A DNA stretch of 64,000 nucleotides from an uncultured Pelagibacteraceae bacterium (GTDB lineage: Bacteria; Pseudomonadota; Alphaproteobacteria; Pelagibacterales; Pelagibacteraceae), in the NCBI GenBank assembly GCA_902518165.1, contig CABYFB010000004.1:1-64000 (forward strand), in the 5' to 3' direction. The notes beneath the pieces were generated by a model. The model was not told the DNA's origin and ran no database searches. It saw nothing but the letters and a program-made list of their open reading frames with translations. A program made the translations under genes and the position numbers. This document shows positions 19,325-31,217 of this stretch, piece after piece (position 1 is the stretch's first letter; every line of letters begins with the position of its first letter).

Positions 19325-19741
19325 ATGGGATTTAAGCTCAAAAGTTCAAAAAACGATCCAATGAGTGAAATTAATGTAACACCATTTGTTGATGTAATGT
19401 TGGTTTTGCTAATTATATTCATGGTCACTGCACCATTGCTTACAGTTGGAGTCCAGGTAGATCTGCCAGAAACTTCTGCTGATACACTTCCTGAGGAAAA
19501 TGAACCATTAACTTTAACAATTAATTCTAAAGGTGAAATTTTTATTCAGGAAACAAAAGTTGAGTTTAACAATTTGATTATAAAAATATTGGCAGTGTCA
19601 AATAATAGAACTGATACAAGAATTTATGTTAGGGGAGACAAAGCTATTAATTATGGAAGGGTTCTTGAAATTATGGGAATGCTTTCAGGGTCGGGATTTA
19701 CAAAAGTTGCTTTAATATCTGAACCAAATAAAGAGAGATAG
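19325..19741 (+). CDS. tolR: Tol-Pal system protein TolR (ExbD family)
   Basis: MSEINVTPFVDVMLVLLIIFMVTAPLL. Confidence 0.96.
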   Translation: MGFKLKSSKNDPMSEINVTPFVDVMLVLLIIFMVTAPLLTVGVQVDLPETSADTLPEENEPLTLTINSKGEIFIQETKVEFNNLIIKILAVSNNRTDTRIYVRGDKAINYGRVLEIMGMLSGSGFTKVALISEPNKER

Positions 19742-19746
19742 AGATT

Positions 19747-20715
19747 ATGTATCGAGGTCTTTTAATCTCATCTGGATTTCATGTCGCTATTGTTATGGTG
19801 AGTATTTTGGCTTTACCATTTGTTGCAAAAAAACCTCTGGATATTCCACCTCTTATCTCTGTTGAGCTTATTCAAATAGCTGAAAAGACAAATATTCCTT
19901 TCGCGCCAAAAGCATCAAAAATAATTGAGAAGGCAAAAAAAGAAAATGAAAAGCTTTTGTCTGAACAGGCTCCTCCTAAAAAAGTAAAAAAAGACGAAAA
20001 AAAAGAAGTTCAAACAGATAAAAAAAAAAATGAAATTTCTAAGGTTGCATCAAAAAAAACACCAACAAGTGAAAATAAATTAGAAAAGTTAAAAAAAGAA
20101 AAATTAAATGCTGTACCCATGCCAGATGAAGATAAACAAAAAATTCAACCTAAAGAAGAAAAAAAGCAGAAACCTTCAAAAGAAATCAACGACGAAAACA
20201 TCAAAAAAATAGTTCAAACTAAAAAACCTATTTTAGATGAAAAAAAAGTTAAACAAGTTTCTGAATTTGAAAAAAAAGAAAAATTGGATTTAAATGAAAT
20301 TGCAGCTTTAATTGATAAAAAAAAAGAAAATTTAGCAGAAACGAAAAAAGAAGTTGATAAGATTTCTCAATCAACTGATGAGACTATGGATTATTCAAAA
20401 TTAACCCTAAGTGAAGAGGACGCATTAAAGGCTCAAATATTTACATGTTGGAGTGTTCCTATAGGTTTGCCATTTAGTGAAGATTTATTAGTTAGAGTTA
20501 AACTCCAATTAAAACCAGACGGAACAATTGAAAAACTTGAAATGTTAGATCATGTAAAAATGAATACACCTGGTAAAGAAAAATTTAGAACACTAGCAGA
20601 TAGTGTAAGACGAGCTATTCAGTTGTGTAATCCATTAAAAGTTCCCACAAGTGGTTATGAAAGATGGAAAAATATGATTTTAAATTTTGACGCTCGTGAT
20701 ATGCTTGGAGGATAA
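19747..20715 (+). CDS. tolA: TolA-like protein
   Basis: N-terminal TM, Lys/Glu-rich central domain, C-terminal TonB/TolA-like domain; synteny tolR-x-tolB. Confidence 0.85.
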   Translation: MYRGLLISSGFHVAIVMVSILALPFVAKKPLDIPPLISVELIQIAEKTNIPFAPKASKIIEKAKKENEKLLSEQAPPKKVKKDEKKEVQTDKKKNEISKVASKKTPTSENKLEKLKKEKLNAVPMPDEDKQKIQPKEEKKQKPSKEINDENIKKIVQTKKPILDEKKVKQVSEFEKKEKLDLNEIAALIDKKKENLAETKKEVDKISQSTDETMDYSKLTLSEEDALKAQIFTCWSVPIGLPFSEDLLVRVKLQLKPDGTIEKLEMLDHVKMNTPGKEKFRTLADSVRRAIQLCNPLKVPTSGYERWKNMILNFDARDMLGG

Positions 20716-22061
20716 TGATTAGAATAATTAATTTATTTTTTATTATATTTTTTTTATTGTCAGCTAAGGCTTATTCATTAATAGAGATTGATATAACAAG
20801 GGGTAATTTAGATCCTTTACCAATTGCAGTTTCTCCATTGTTTCAAGATGATAGTTCAAAAAGAAATTCAATTAATGAACTTAAAATTGAAAATGTTGGA
20901 TCTGAGATTTCATTAGTTGTGGAAAATAATTTGAAAATTTCAGGTTTATTTAATCCTCTTAGTAAAGAAGCATTTTTACAAAAGCCAGATATTGCTCATT
21001 TAAAACCAAGATTTGAGGATTGGGCATTGATTAAAGCTCAAGCTTTAATTACAGGCAAAGTAACAATTGAGGACAAAAAATTAAAAGTTGAATTTAGACT
21101 ATGGGATATTTTAGCCGGAAGAGAAATGATGGCTTTAGCATTTACAACAGTTCCAAGTAATTGGAGGAGAGTTGGACATATAATTTCTGATAAAGTTTAT
21201 GAAAGATTAACTGGAGAAAAAGGATATTTTGATACCAGAATTATTTATGTATCTGAAGAAGGACCTAAGACTGCAAGAGTTAAGAAGTTAGCTATTATGG
21301 ATCAAGATGGTTTTAACACAAAATATTTAACACTAGGAAATGAATTAGTTTTAACTCCTAGATTTAATCCGACAAGTCAAATGGTGACTTATCTATCTTA
21401 TTTTAAAAATTTACCAAGGGTATATTTATTAGATATTGAAACTGGTACCCAAGAAGTAGTTGGTGATTTTCCGGGAATGACATTTGCTCCACGATTTTCA
21501 CCAGATGGAAAAAAAATTATTATGAGTTTTGCAAAAGATGGAAACTCAGATATTTATACTATGGATTTGGAAAATAGAATTGTTGAAAGAATAACTAATC
21601 ATCCATCAATTGATACATCTCCTTCTTACTCGCCTGATAATCGATTTATAACATTTAATTCTGATAGAAGTGGATTTCAACAAATCTATGTAATGAAATC
21701 TGATGGTTCAAATGTAAAAAGAATTTCATTTGGTAAAGGATTGTATGGCACGCCTGTATGGTCTCCAAGAGGCGATTTAATTGCGTTCACAAAACTACAT
21801 AAAGGAAAGTTTTATATCGGTGTTATGCGAACCGATGGATCTGGAGAAAGATTATTGACTGAAAATTACTATCAAGAAGCTCCTTCTTGGTCTCCAAATG
21901 GAAGAGTGTTAATTTTTTATAGAGAGACCAAATCTAACGATAAAGGTGAAGGATTTAGTGCCAAGTTATGGTCTATAGATCTTACAGGTTATAATGAAAG
22001 GCAAGTTCAAACAGAGACGGATGCCTCTGACCCATCTTGGTCGTCTTTATTAAGTAATTAG
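20715..22061 (+). CDS. tolB: Tol-Pal translocation protein TolB
   Basis: Signal peptide; repeated [34 protein letters not shown] propeller repeats. Confidence 0.96.
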   Translation: MIRIINLFFIIFFLLSAKAYSLIEIDITRGNLDPLPIAVSPLFQDDSSKRNSINELKIENVGSEISLVVENNLKISGLFNPLSKEAFLQKPDIAHLKPRFEDWALIKAQALITGKVTIEDKKLKVEFRLWDILAGREMMALAFTTVPSNWRRVGHIISDKVYERLTGEKGYFDTRIIYVSEEGPKTARVKKLAIMDQDGFNTKYLTLGNELVLTPRFNPTSQMVTYLSYFKNLPRVYLLDIETGTQEVVGDFPGMTFAPRFSPDGKKIIMSFAKDGNSDIYTMDLENRIVERITNHPSIDTSPSYSPDNRFITFNSDRSGFQQIYVMKSDGSNVKRISFGKGLYGTPVWSPRGDLIAFTKLHKGKFYIGVMRTDGSGERLLTENYYQEAPSWSPNGRVLIFYRETKSNDKGEGFSAKLWSIDLTGYNERQVQTETDASDPSWSSLLSN

Positions 22062-22160
22062 GGCTTTTTTATTAATTTTTAATATAAATTAAGTTGATTT
22101 TTATGCTTGAAACATTTAATTAGTTGTGAAAAAGTTCTAATAAATTATTAAGGAGCATTA

Positions 22161-22649
22161 ATGAATTTTAGCAAATCATTTAGAAATACTTTTCTAATTA
22201 TATTATTAAGTTTAATCGTATCGGCTTGTGCTACGAAAAAAACCACTACGACAGTTGAGGGTCAAATGCAAGGTGATGTCTACACAGGAACTGATACAGT
22301 TAAATATTTAGCTGACGGTGTTCCGGACAGAGTATTTTTTGCGACAAACGAATCTATTTTAACAACTAAATCAAGAGACACATTAAGAAAACAAGCAAAT
22401 TGGTTAAGAGAAAATTCTAGCATCAATGTTGTGGTCGAAGGTCATGCCGATGAAAGAGGAACAAGAGAATATAACTTGGCATTAGGCGAAAGAAGAGCAA
22501 ATGCTGCCAAAGATTATCTGATCACTTATGGAATATCCGCTGATAGAATTTCAGTAATAAGTTATGGAAAAGAAAGACCAGTTGACTCAGGTTCAAATCC
22601 ACTTTCTTGGTCTAAGAATAGAAGATCTGTAACTGTAAAAGCTAATTAA
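22161..22649 (+). CDS. pal: Peptidoglycan-associated lipoprotein Pal
   Basis: Lipobox VSAC; VVEGHADERGTREYNLALGERRANAAKDYL. Confidence 0.97.
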   Translation: MNFSKSFRNTFLIILLSLIVSACATKKTTTTVEGQMQGDVYTGTDTVKYLADGVPDRVFFATNESILTTKSRDTLRKQANWLRENSSINVVVEGHADERGTREYNLALGERRANAAKDYLITYGISADRISVISYGKERPVDSGSNPLSWSKNRRSVTVKAN

Positions 22650-22666
22650 AGCTATTTTAAATATTT

Positions 22667-22710
22667 AAAGACCCTAAAATTATTATAAATAATTTAAGGG
22701 TCTTTTTTTT
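22667..22710 (+). terminator. Rho-independent terminator after pal
   Basis: AAAGACCCTAAAATTATT-loop-AATAATTTAAGGGTCTTTTTTTT hairpin with T run. Confidence 0.85.
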
Positions 22711-22738
22711 GCCATCATTATAATTAAAGAATAATTTA

Positions 22739-23743
22739 ATGTTTAAAAAGTTTATTAATATTTTTATTTATATAATTTCTATTTTTTTTATTACATTTAG
22801 TGCAGGTTCTGAGGAATTAAATATGAGAGAAATCTTAGAAATTATTCAAAAAGATCTTAGAACATTGGAAAGAGCAGTTTATTCTGAGTCATTTCAGAAA
22901 AAAACTGGAGCAGAAACCTCTTTGTCAAATAAAGAAACAGAAGATGTCTTGACAAGACATTTGTTAAAATTATCTGAAATAGAAAAACAATTTCAAAATT
23001 TGACTAACAAATTTGAGGAAATTAATTTTAAAGTAGACAAATTATCGTCTAGATTGTCCAAAACACAAGCTGATAACCAATTAAGATTTCAAGATTTAGA
23101 AAACAATTTTAGCCTCACTCAAAAAAATGAAATTAATGAACAAAATTTATTAACAAATGAAAATTCAGAGACAAATCTAGCCAGCAAAAAAATTATGCCA
23201 GGCACATCTCAACCTCAAGATTTAGGAACAATATCTTATAAAGATATGACTGACACAAATGAGACACAAGCAATTAAGTCTGTTGAGACAACTAAAACTA
23301 TTTTAACAGAAAATTTTATCAGTGAGGAAAAAATTTTACCTGATGCATCTCCATTAGAACAATATGAATTTGCAACAAGTTTTTTAAAAGTTGGAGATTA
23401 TAATATGGCAGAGAGAGCGTTTAGAGAATTTGTGGATACAAATCCAGATAATGATCTTTCTGGAAATGCACAATATTGGTATGCAGAGACTTTTAGAATA
23501 AGACAGCTCTATACAGATGCAGCATCTGCTTATTTAGAAGGTTATCAAAAATATCCAAAGAGTGAAAAAGCACCTATTAACCTCTTGAAGCTTGGTGTAT
23601 CTTTAGTTCAAATAGGAGAGAAAGATCAGGGTTGCTTGATGATTGCTGGTGTTAAAAAACAGTATCCAAATGCTACTCAATCAGTTCTTCAAAAAGCTAA
23701 ATATGAAGAGAAAAAGTTTGAGTGTAACAAAGAAAACTCTTAA
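22739..23743 (+). CDS. cpoB: Tol-Pal system protein CpoB/YbgF
   Basis: Signal peptide, coiled coil, TPR domain (LEQYEFATSFLKVGDYNMAERAFREF; NAQYWYAETF); synteny. Confidence 0.9.
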   Translation: MFKKFINIFIYIISIFFITFSAGSEELNMREILEIIQKDLRTLERAVYSESFQKKTGAETSLSNKETEDVLTRHLLKLSEIEKQFQNLTNKFEEINFKVDKLSSRLSKTQADNQLRFQDLENNFSLTQKNEINEQNLLTNENSETNLASKKIMPGTSQPQDLGTISYKDMTDTNETQAIKSVETTKTILTENFISEEKILPDASPLEQYEFATSFLKVGDYNMAERAFREFVDTNPDNDLSGNAQYWYAETFRIRQLYTDAASAYLEGYQKYPKSEKAPINLLKLGVSLVQIGEKDQGCLMIAGVKKQYPNATQSVLQKAKYEEKKFECNKENS

Positions 23744-24755
23744 TTTTTACCTAACAAAATTAAAGGATCCCCAGGTAAGAAAATTATACAGCTTATTTTC
23801 AAATAATCTCGCATCTATGGATTTGACCAATAAAAAGATTATGGTTGGGGTATCTGGTGGTGCTGACAGCTTAGCTGTTTTATTTTTCTCTCAGTGCTAT
23901 GCTTTAAAGCATCATTCTAAATTGTACCCTGTAATAATAGATCATAAACTAAGAAAAGAATCTACAATCGAAGCTAAAAATTTGAAGTATAAACTTAAAC
24001 AAAACTTTAAAGTTAATTGTAAAATTCTCTCAAAAAAAATTGTTAAAATTAATAAGAATATACAATCTTATGCAAGAGACTTAAGATATGATTTATTTTT
24101 TGAAGAGTGCAAAAAACAAAAAATAGACTATCTTATATTAGGCCATCACAAAGATGATCTAATTGAAAATTTTTTCATAAGATTTTTGAGAGGCTCTGGT
24201 TTAAAAGGACTTGTTTCTTTTGAAAAAAACGTAATAATTTATAATGGAATTAATGTTATTAGACCATTTCTATCCACTTCAAAAAAAGATCTACTTAAAA
24301 TAAATAAAAAAACTTTTGGATTTTTTATAGATGATCCCACAAATAAGGATGCTAAATTTTTGAGGAGTAGAATTAGAAAACTTTTAATAAATTTAGACAA
24401 AGAAGGTCTAAATTTTAATAAATTCTATTTAACTTTAAAAAATTTATCAAAAAGTGATCAAGTAATCGAATTTTATGTTGATAAAAATATTTCAGAAAAC
24501 TCAAAGTATTTTGAGAAAGATAAAAAAATAATATTAAACCAATCCTTTTTTAATAATCCTGAGGAAATTATTTTGAGAAGTATTATGCAAGTAATTAAAC
24601 GCATTAGTTGGAAAAAAAACTATCCAAGAGGCAAAAAGGTGAATAGTCTTATAGATTCTATAAAGTTTTCAAACAAAAACGTGAAATTGACACTTTCTGG
24701 ATGTATTATTGAAAAAATTCAAGATTCGGTGATTATTTACCCAGAAAAACGATAA
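23703..24755 (+). CDS. tilS: tRNA(Ile)-lysidine synthase (start uncertain; track 23643)
   Basis: IMVGVSGGADSLAVLFF PP-loop; LGHHKDDLIENFFIRFLRGSGLKGL. Confidence 0.93.
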   Translation: MKRKSLSVTKKTLNFYLTKLKDPQVRKLYSLFSNNLASMDLTNKKIMVGVSGGADSLAVLFFSQCYALKHHSKLYPVIIDHKLRKESTIEAKNLKYKLKQNFKVNCKILSKKIVKINKNIQSYARDLRYDLFFEECKKQKIDYLILGHHKDDLIENFFIRFLRGSGLKGLVSFEKNVIIYNGINVIRPFLSTSKKDLLKINKKTFGFFIDDPTNKDAKFLRSRIRKLLINLDKEGLNFNKFYLTLKNLSKSDQVIEFYVDKNISENSKYFEKDKKIILNQSFFNNPEEIILRSIMQVIKRISWKKNYPRGKKVNSLIDSIKFSNKNVKLTLSGCIIEKIQDSVIIYPEKR

Positions 24756-24819
24756 TTTTTTTGTTAAATGATCAAATTGACACTTGTTAATTTACTAATA
24801 ATTCTTAATTTAAGTCTCT

Positions 24820-26712
24820 ATGAATTTTAAAAACTTAGCTATGTGGGGAATAATCGTTATTTTAACGATTGGTCTTTATAATATGTTTAAGAACCCACAA
24901 GGTTCGATTTCTCAAAAAAATAAAATTATTTTCTCAGAATTCTTAACAGAAGTCGATAATGGAAGAGTAGTTAAAGTAGAGATACAAGGAAAAAATATAA
25001 AAGGTGTATTATCAAATGGAAACCAATTTACCACTTATGCACCAGAGGACCCGAACTTAATTCAGAAGTTGAGTGATAAAGGGGTTAGCATCTCCGCTAG
25101 TCCATTGGAGGAAAAAATGCCTTCATTATTAGGAATACTTCTTTCATGGTTCCCAATGCTTTTATTGATTGCCGTATGGATTTTCTTTATGAGACAAATG
25201 CAAGGAGGAAAAGGTGGAGCCATGGGCTTTGGAAGATCGAAAGCAAAAATGATGAATGAAGTAAAAGGTAAAGTGACTTTTAATGATGTTGCAGGTGTTG
25301 AAGAGGCTAAAGAAGAAGTAGAAGAAGTAGTAGAATTTTTAAAAGATCCAAGAAAATTCAGTAGGCTAGGTGGCAAGATACCTAGAGGATGTTTATTAGT
25401 AGGTCCCCCTGGTACAGGAAAAACATTATTAGCAAGAGCAATTGCTGGAGAAGCAGGAGTTCCATTCTTTACGATATCTGGATCAGATTTCGTTGAAATG
25501 TTTGTTGGTGTTGGAGCTTCAAGAGTTAGAGATATGTTTGAACAAGGTAAAAAACATTCTCCATGTATAATTTTCATTGATGAGATTGATGCTGTAGGAA
25601 GAAGTAGGGGCGCAGGTCTTGGTGGTGGAAATGATGAAAGAGAGCAAACTCTTAACCAGCTATTAGTTGAGATGGATGGTTTCGATACTAATGAAGGTGT
25701 AATTATTATTGCTGCAACTAATAGACCAGATGTATTAGATCCAGCTCTTTTAAGACCAGGAAGATTTGATAGACAAGTTGTTGTTTCAAATCCAGATCTA
25801 ATAGGGAGAGAAAAGATTTTAAAAGTCCATGCAAAGAAAATATCAATGGCGCCTGATGTTAATTTAAGAACAGTTGCTAGAGGAACCCCAGGATTTTCTG
25901 GAGCAGATTTAGCAAACCTTGTAAACGAGGCTGCATTGTTAGCTGCAAGAAAAAATAAAAGAATTGTTACATATCAAGAATTTGAGGAGGCTAAGGATAA
26001 AGTGATGATGGGATCTGAAAGAAGGTCTATGGTTATGTCAGAAGAGGAGAAAAAATTAACTGCTTATCATGAGGCTGGACATGCAATTGTAACAATCAAT
26101 GAAAAAGCTGCTTATCCTATACATAAAGCAACAATAATACCAAGAGGAAGAGCTCTAGGAATGGTTATGCAATTACCTGAAAGAGATGAAGTCTCTCAAA
26201 CAAGAGAACAACTTCATGCACAAATGGCTATAGCAATGGGTGGAAGAGTTGCGGAAGAAATAATTTTTGGAGATGACAAAGTAACTACAGGAGCTGCAAG
26301 CGATATTGAACAAGCTACAAAAAGAGCAAGAGCTATGGTTATGAGAGCCGGACTAAGTAAAGAGATGGGACCAGTTGCTTATGGTGAAAATGAAGAAGAG
26401 GTATTTTTAGGAAGGTCTGTTGCAAGACAGCAAAATATGTCTGAGGAAACAGCTAGAAAAGTTGATAGCGAAATTAGAAAATTTGTTGATATGGGTTACG
26501 AGAGAGCAAGAAAAGTATTGACTGAAAAAATTGATGATCTGCATAAACTAGCAAAAGCCTTACTAACCTATGAAACTTTAACAGGTGCTGAAATTGAAGA
26601 TTTAATAAATAAAAATATATATCCTAAGAATAAAGAAGATCTCAAAGTTGAAGATGATGATCAAAGCTCAGCACTTGGCTCAATGGGCCTAAAACCAAAG
26701 ATAGTGCACTAA
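24820..26712 (+). CDS. ftsH: ATP-dependent zinc metalloprotease FtsH
   Basis: [34 protein letters not shown] motifs. Confidence 0.99.
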   Translation: MNFKNLAMWGIIVILTIGLYNMFKNPQGSISQKNKIIFSEFLTEVDNGRVVKVEIQGKNIKGVLSNGNQFTTYAPEDPNLIQKLSDKGVSISASPLEEKMPSLLGILLSWFPMLLLIAVWIFFMRQMQGGKGGAMGFGRSKAKMMNEVKGKVTFNDVAGVEEAKEEVEEVVEFLKDPRKFSRLGGKIPRGCLLVGPPGTGKTLLARAIAGEAGVPFFTISGSDFVEMFVGVGASRVRDMFEQGKKHSPCIIFIDEIDAVGRSRGAGLGGGNDEREQTLNQLLVEMDGFDTNEGVIIIAATNRPDVLDPALLRPGRFDRQVVVSNPDLIGREKILKVHAKKISMAPDVNLRTVARGTPGFSGADLANLVNEAALLAARKNKRIVTYQEFEEAKDKVMMGSERRSMVMSEEEKKLTAYHEAGHAIVTINEKAAYPIHKATIIPRGRALGMVMQLPERDEVSQTREQLHAQMAIAMGGRVAEEIIFGDDKVTTGAASDIEQATKRARAMVMRAGLSKEMGPVAYGENEEEVFLGRSVARQQNMSEETARKVDSEIRKFVDMGYERARKVLTEKIDDLHKLAKALLTYETLTGAEIEDLINKNIYPKNKEDLKVEDDDQSSALGSMGLKPKIVH

Positions 26713-26718
26713 GCGTTA

Positions 26719-27768
26719 ATGAATAAATATTACACTAGAGCGTGTAATTTTTATTACGGAACTACATCAAAAAAATACATTAAAAAAAAAAAATCTATTC
26801 CTCTCAATGGTTACAATCATATTTCTTTTGATAAATTAGAAATCATTGACAGAAAAAAAAATAAAATAATCAATATTAAAGATATTAGTAAACTTTCAAC
26901 TAAATTAAAAAAAAAAGTTTATAGAGATTTAAAAAATATAAAAAAAAAGAAAATCTTTAAAAAAATAAATTTATCCGATGTCCCTATTTTGATGGGCGTA
27001 GTTAATTTAACTCCAGATAGTTTTTCAGATGGTGGTAAATATAATAAAAAAAATTTAGCGTTAAAACATGTAAGTAATTTATTATCAAATGGCGCAAAGA
27101 TAATAGATATTGGTGGAGAGTCTACAAGACCAGGTGCAAAAGATATTAATCCTAGAAAAGAATGGGATAGAATAAAGTTTATCTTAAAAATTTTAAAAAA
27201 TAAAAAAAGTTTTGTTTCATTAGATACTAGAAAAAGTTTTGTTATGGATAAAGCTTCCAAAATAAAAGTAGATCTTATAAATGATGTGTCTGGACTAAGT
27301 TATGATCCTGAGACTATAAATTATTTAAAAAAAACGAAAAAACCTTTTGTTATTCATCACATGAAAGGAACACCAAAAAATATGCAATTAAAACCATTGT
27401 ACAATAATGTATTGCTTGATATTTATGATTTCTTTGAAAATAAATTAAAATACTTAAGAAACGAAGGTATTAAGCATAATAATATTATATTAGATCCAGG
27501 TATCGGATTTGGAAAAAATTTGAAACATAATATTACTCTTTTAAAGAATATTTCTATTTTTCATTCATTAGGCCTTCCTGTAATGTTGGGCTTGTCTAGA
27601 AAAAGATTTATTAAGGAAATTTCAAGAGAAAATGATACTAAAGAGAGGATTGGTGGAACTGTATCCTCATGCATTCAAGCATACCTTCAAGGAGTTCAAA
27701 TTCTAAGGGTTCATGATATTAAAGAAATTAATCAAGCATTTAAAGTATTTAAAGAATTACAAAACTAA
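26719..27768 (+). CDS. folP: Dihydropteroate synthase
   Basis: MGVVNLTPDSFSDGGKY; IDIGGESTRPGA; ILDPGIGFGK. Confidence 0.95.
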   Translation: MNKYYTRACNFYYGTTSKKYIKKKKSIPLNGYNHISFDKLEIIDRKKNKIINIKDISKLSTKLKKKVYRDLKNIKKKKIFKKINLSDVPILMGVVNLTPDSFSDGGKYNKKNLALKHVSNLLSNGAKIIDIGGESTRPGAKDINPRKEWDRIKFILKILKNKKSFVSLDTRKSFVMDKASKIKVDLINDVSGLSYDPETINYLKKTKKPFVIHHMKGTPKNMQLKPLYNNVLLDIYDFFENKLKYLRNEGIKHNNIILDPGIGFGKNLKHNITLLKNISIFHSLGLPVMLGLSRKRFIKEISRENDTKERIGGTVSSCIQAYLQGVQILRVHDIKEINQAFKVFKELQN

Positions 27769-27770
27769 AA

Positions 27771-29102
27771 ATGATTAAAAAATATTTTGGAACAGATGGA
27801 ATTAGAGGAAAAGTTAATGGATCTAAGATAAATGGAGAAATGTTTTTCAAATTTGGCTTAGCAGCGGGAACATACTTTAAAAATTTAAAAAAAAGTAAAC
27901 AAACAGCAATTATAGCAAAAGACACTAGATTATCAGGATATACGCTTGAACCAGCTTTAGTATCTGGATTGGCATCAGCAGGAATGCATATTTATACTTT
28001 GGGACCTCTACCAACAAATGGTTTAGCGATGCTAACAAAAAAAATGAGAGCTAATATGGGTATAATGATTACTGCATCTCATAATCCATATCACGATAAT
28101 GGATTAAAGTTATTTGGACCTGATGGACTTAAATTATCAGATAGAATTGAGAAGAAAATTGAAAAGCTAATTGATTCAAAGATTACTAAAAATCTATCAA
28201 AACCAATAGAATTAGGGAGAGTAAAAAGATTAGAGGATGCTAATGAAAATTATATAAAAATATTAAAACAAAATTTTCCATCCTCTTTCAGTTTAAAAGG
28301 CATTAAAATTGCTTTAGACTGTGCTAACGGTGCCAGTTATAAAGCTGGACCTGATTTATTTAAATCATTAGGTGCTAAAGTATATGACACTGGCACATCT
28401 CCCAATGGTTTAAATATAAATCTTAAATCTGGATCTACTTACCCAAGTAAAATTTGCCAAATGACAAAAAAAAATAAAGCTCATATAGGTATTTCATTGG
28501 ATGGAGATGCTGACAGAATAATTGTCTGTGATGAAAAAGGAAAGATTATTGATGGAGATAAAATTCTTGCAATGTTAGGTGAGAGATGGAAAAGAAAAAA
28601 AATTTTAAAAGGAGGTGTCATTGGTACATTAATGTCAAATTATGGTTTAGAAAATTTTTTTAAAAATAATGGAATTAAATTTTTAAGATCAGATGTGGGA
28701 GATAGATATGTAAAAGAAAAAATGAAAAAAAATAAATTTAATTTAGGGGGGGAACAGTCTGGTCATATAATTCTTGGAAAGTTTGCGACAACTGGTGATG
28801 GTTTATTGGTGGCACTAGAAATCCTTTTCTCTTTAAGAAAAACAAAAAAAGCAAGCGAGCTTTTTAACAAATTTAAACCCACCCCTCAAATATTAGAAAA
28901 TATAGAGGTTAAAGATAAATCAATTATTAATTCGCCAAAATGCAAAAAAGCAATTAACGAAGCAAATAAAATAATTAAAAATAGAGGTAGAATTTTAGTT
29001 AGAAAATCTGGTACTGAACCAAAAATAAGAATTATGAGCGAGTCAGAGGATTCAAATTTAAATAAAATGTGTGTTAACATAATAAAAAAATCTATTCGGT
29101 AA
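27771..29102 (+). CDS. glmM: Phosphoglucosamine mutase
   Basis: KYFGTDGIRGKVN; MITASHNPYHDNGLKLFGPDG; LDGDADRII; VRKSGTEPKIRIM. Confidence 0.97.
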   Translation: MIKKYFGTDGIRGKVNGSKINGEMFFKFGLAAGTYFKNLKKSKQTAIIAKDTRLSGYTLEPALVSGLASAGMHIYTLGPLPTNGLAMLTKKMRANMGIMITASHNPYHDNGLKLFGPDGLKLSDRIEKKIEKLIDSKITKNLSKPIELGRVKRLEDANENYIKILKQNFPSSFSLKGIKIALDCANGASYKAGPDLFKSLGAKVYDTGTSPNGLNINLKSGSTYPSKICQMTKKNKAHIGISLDGDADRIIVCDEKGKIIDGDKILAMLGERWKRKKILKGGVIGTLMSNYGLENFFKNNGIKFLRSDVGDRYVKEKMKKNKFNLGGEQSGHIILGKFATTGDGLLVALEILFSLRKTKKASELFNKFKPTPQILENIEVKDKSIINSPKCKKAINEANKIIKNRGRILVRKSGTEPKIRIMSESEDSNLNKMCVNIIKKSIR

Positions 29103-29103
29103 A

Positions 29104-29916
29104 TTGAAAATCAAATCTAAAATATTAATTATTGCAGGATCAGACTCCTCTGGAGGAGCGGGCATCCAAGCAGATATTAAATCAGTTACTTCTCTTGGCT
29201 CTTTCGCTATGACAGCAATAACAGCAGTTACAGCTCAGAATACTACCGGTGTAATGTCTATAATGCCAATGCGTAGTAAAGAAATTTCTAATCAAATTGA
29301 ATTTACGTCAAAAGATATCAGGCCAGATTCAGTAAAGATAGGAATGCTGCATTCTACTGAGGTTATAAATTCAGTATTAAAATCAATAAAAAAATCAAAA
29401 TTAAAAAAAATAATATTAGATCCTGTTATGGTGGCTAAAGGTGGAACCAAGCTTATAGACAATAAAGCAATTTTAGTATTGAAAAAAAAACTAATAAAAA
29501 AAGTTGATTTAATAACACCAAATATTCCTGAAGCTGAAATACTAACAAAAATAAAAATTAAATCTATAACAGATATGAAAAATGCTGCCAAAATATTATT
29601 AGATTTAGGTGCTAAGAATGTTTTAATTAAAGGTGGTCATTTAAGCTCTAAAAAATTAAAAGATATTTTTGTAAATAAAAAAGAAACTGCAATATTTGTT
29701 AATAAAAAAATTGATACAAAAAATACTCACGGAACTGGATGTACATTATCAAGTGCAATTGCAACATATTATGGATGTGGAAAAACTTTAAAGAAATCTT
29801 GTGAGTTAGGTATTAGATATGTAAACAATGCCATTAAAACAAGACCAAACTTTGGAAAAGGAAATGGACCAATTAACCATTTAAATAGTTTTACTATAGA
29901 AAAGAAATTTAGATGA
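29104..29916 (+). CDS. thiD: Hydroxymethylpyrimidine(-phosphate) kinase (TTG start)
   Basis: [52 protein letters not shown]. Confidence 0.95.
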   Translation: MKIKSKILIIAGSDSSGGAGIQADIKSVTSLGSFAMTAITAVTAQNTTGVMSIMPMRSKEISNQIEFTSKDIRPDSVKIGMLHSTEVINSVLKSIKKSKLKKIILDPVMVAKGGTKLIDNKAILVLKKKLIKKVDLITPNIPEAEILTKIKIKSITDMKNAAKILLDLGAKNVLIKGGHLSSKKLKDIFVNKKETAIFVNKKIDTKNTHGTGCTLSSAIATYYGCGKTLKKSCELGIRYVNNAIKTRPNFGKGNGPINHLNSFTIEKKFR

Positions 29917-31205
29917 ATAATGTAGTTGTTGTTGGATCGCAGTGGGGTGATGAAGGAAAAGGTAAGATAGTTGATTGGTTATCAAGCGAAGCAGACGTAG
30001 TTGTAAGATTCCAAGGAGGACATAATGCTGGTCATACCTTAGTCATAGATGGTGTTACTTATAAACTGAGATTGTTACCATCTGGGATTGTCAGAAAAAA
30101 TAAAATTTCTATTATAGGAAACGGAGTTGTAGTAGATCCATGGGCGTTGCTAGATGAAATCGAGGAAGCTAAATCTAAAGCTGTAGAAATCAATGAAAAT
30201 AATCTGATTTTATCTGAGGCTGCCACACTAATTTTACCATTTCATAAAGAGATGGATGAAATAAGAGAAGACTCTGCTGGTAAATCAAAAATTGGAACTA
30301 CAAGAAGAGGAATTGGCCCAGCTTATGAAGATAAAGTAGGAAGAAGATCTATAAGAGTAATGGACCTTGCATCCAAAAAAAATCTAGAAAATCGATTATC
30401 ACTAGTACTTGAACATCACAATGCTATCCGAAAAGGATTGGGTAAACCAATATATGAAAAAGATAAACTAATTGGAGAATTATTAAAAATAGCTCCAAAT
30501 ATTTTAAAATATTCTGCACCTGTTTGGAGAAAGATAGATCAATTTAAATCAGAAAATAAAAAAATATTATTCGAGGGAGCTCAAGGAATATTACTTGATG
30601 TTGATCATGGAACATATCCATACGTAACTTCATCCAATACGGTTGCAGCTTCAGCAGCAACAGGATCTGGATGTGGTCCAAACTCAATAAATTATGTATT
30701 AGGAATTACAAAAGCGTACACAACTAGGGTAGGTGAAGGACCTTTCCCAACAGAATTGACAGATGATATTGGTAATCATTTAGGTGAAAAGGGACATGAA
30801 TTTGGAACCGTTACAAGCAGAAAAAGAAGATGTGGATGGTTTGATGGAGTTCTAGTGAGACAAACTATAAAGATTTCAGGTATCAATGGTATAGCATTAA
30901 CAAAATTAGATGTATTAGATGAACTTGATGAAATAAATCTCTGCGTAGCTTACGAACTAAATGGCAAAGAAATAGATTATTTCCCTGCTGCCGTTGAAGA
31001 TCAATTAAATGTCAAACCAGTATATAAAACATTCAAAGGCTGGAAATCTAAGACTCAAGGTATTAAAAAATTTGATGATTTGCCTAATAATGCAAAGATT
31101 TATGTAAAAGCTATTGAGGAGTTCATTGAGACAAAAATATCAAGTATTTCAACAAGCCCTGAGAGAAAAGATACAATTCTTTTAGTAGATCCATTTAACT
31201 GTTAA
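29913..31205 (+). CDS. purA: Adenylosuccinate synthetase
   Basis: [46 protein letters not shown]. Confidence 0.98.
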   Translation: MNNVVVVGSQWGDEGKGKIVDWLSSEADVVVRFQGGHNAGHTLVIDGVTYKLRLLPSGIVRKNKISIIGNGVVVDPWALLDEIEEAKSKAVEINENNLILSEAATLILPFHKEMDEIREDSAGKSKIGTTRRGIGPAYEDKVGRRSIRVMDLASKKNLENRLSLVLEHHNAIRKGLGKPIYEKDKLIGELLKIAPNILKYSAPVWRKIDQFKSENKKILFEGAQGILLDVDHGTYPYVTSSNTVAASAATGSGCGPNSINYVLGITKAYTTRVGEGPFPTELTDDIGNHLGEKGHEFGTVTSRKRRCGWFDGVLVRQTIKISGINGIALTKLDVLDELDEINLCVAYELNGKEIDYFPAAVEDQLNVKPVYKTFKGWKSKTQGIKKFDDLPNNAKIYVKAIEEFIETKISSISTSPERKDTILLVDPFNC

Positions 31206-31217
31206 AAAAAGGCAGAA

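Noticed and set aside
19900-20400. Lysine/glutamate-rich repeat-like region
   Set aside because: Low-complexity periplasm-spanning domain of TolA, not a DNA repeat element.
24777-24804. TTGACA-N16-TAATTC upstream of ftsH as a possible heat-shock promoter
   Set aside because: Good -35 but weak -10 in very AT-rich DNA; cannot assign RpoH dependence from sequence alone.
25062-25577. 171-aa minus-strand ORF antisense to ftsH
   Set aside because: Longest antisense ORF, but it mirrors the conserved AAA region; explained by codon constraints in the sense strand.
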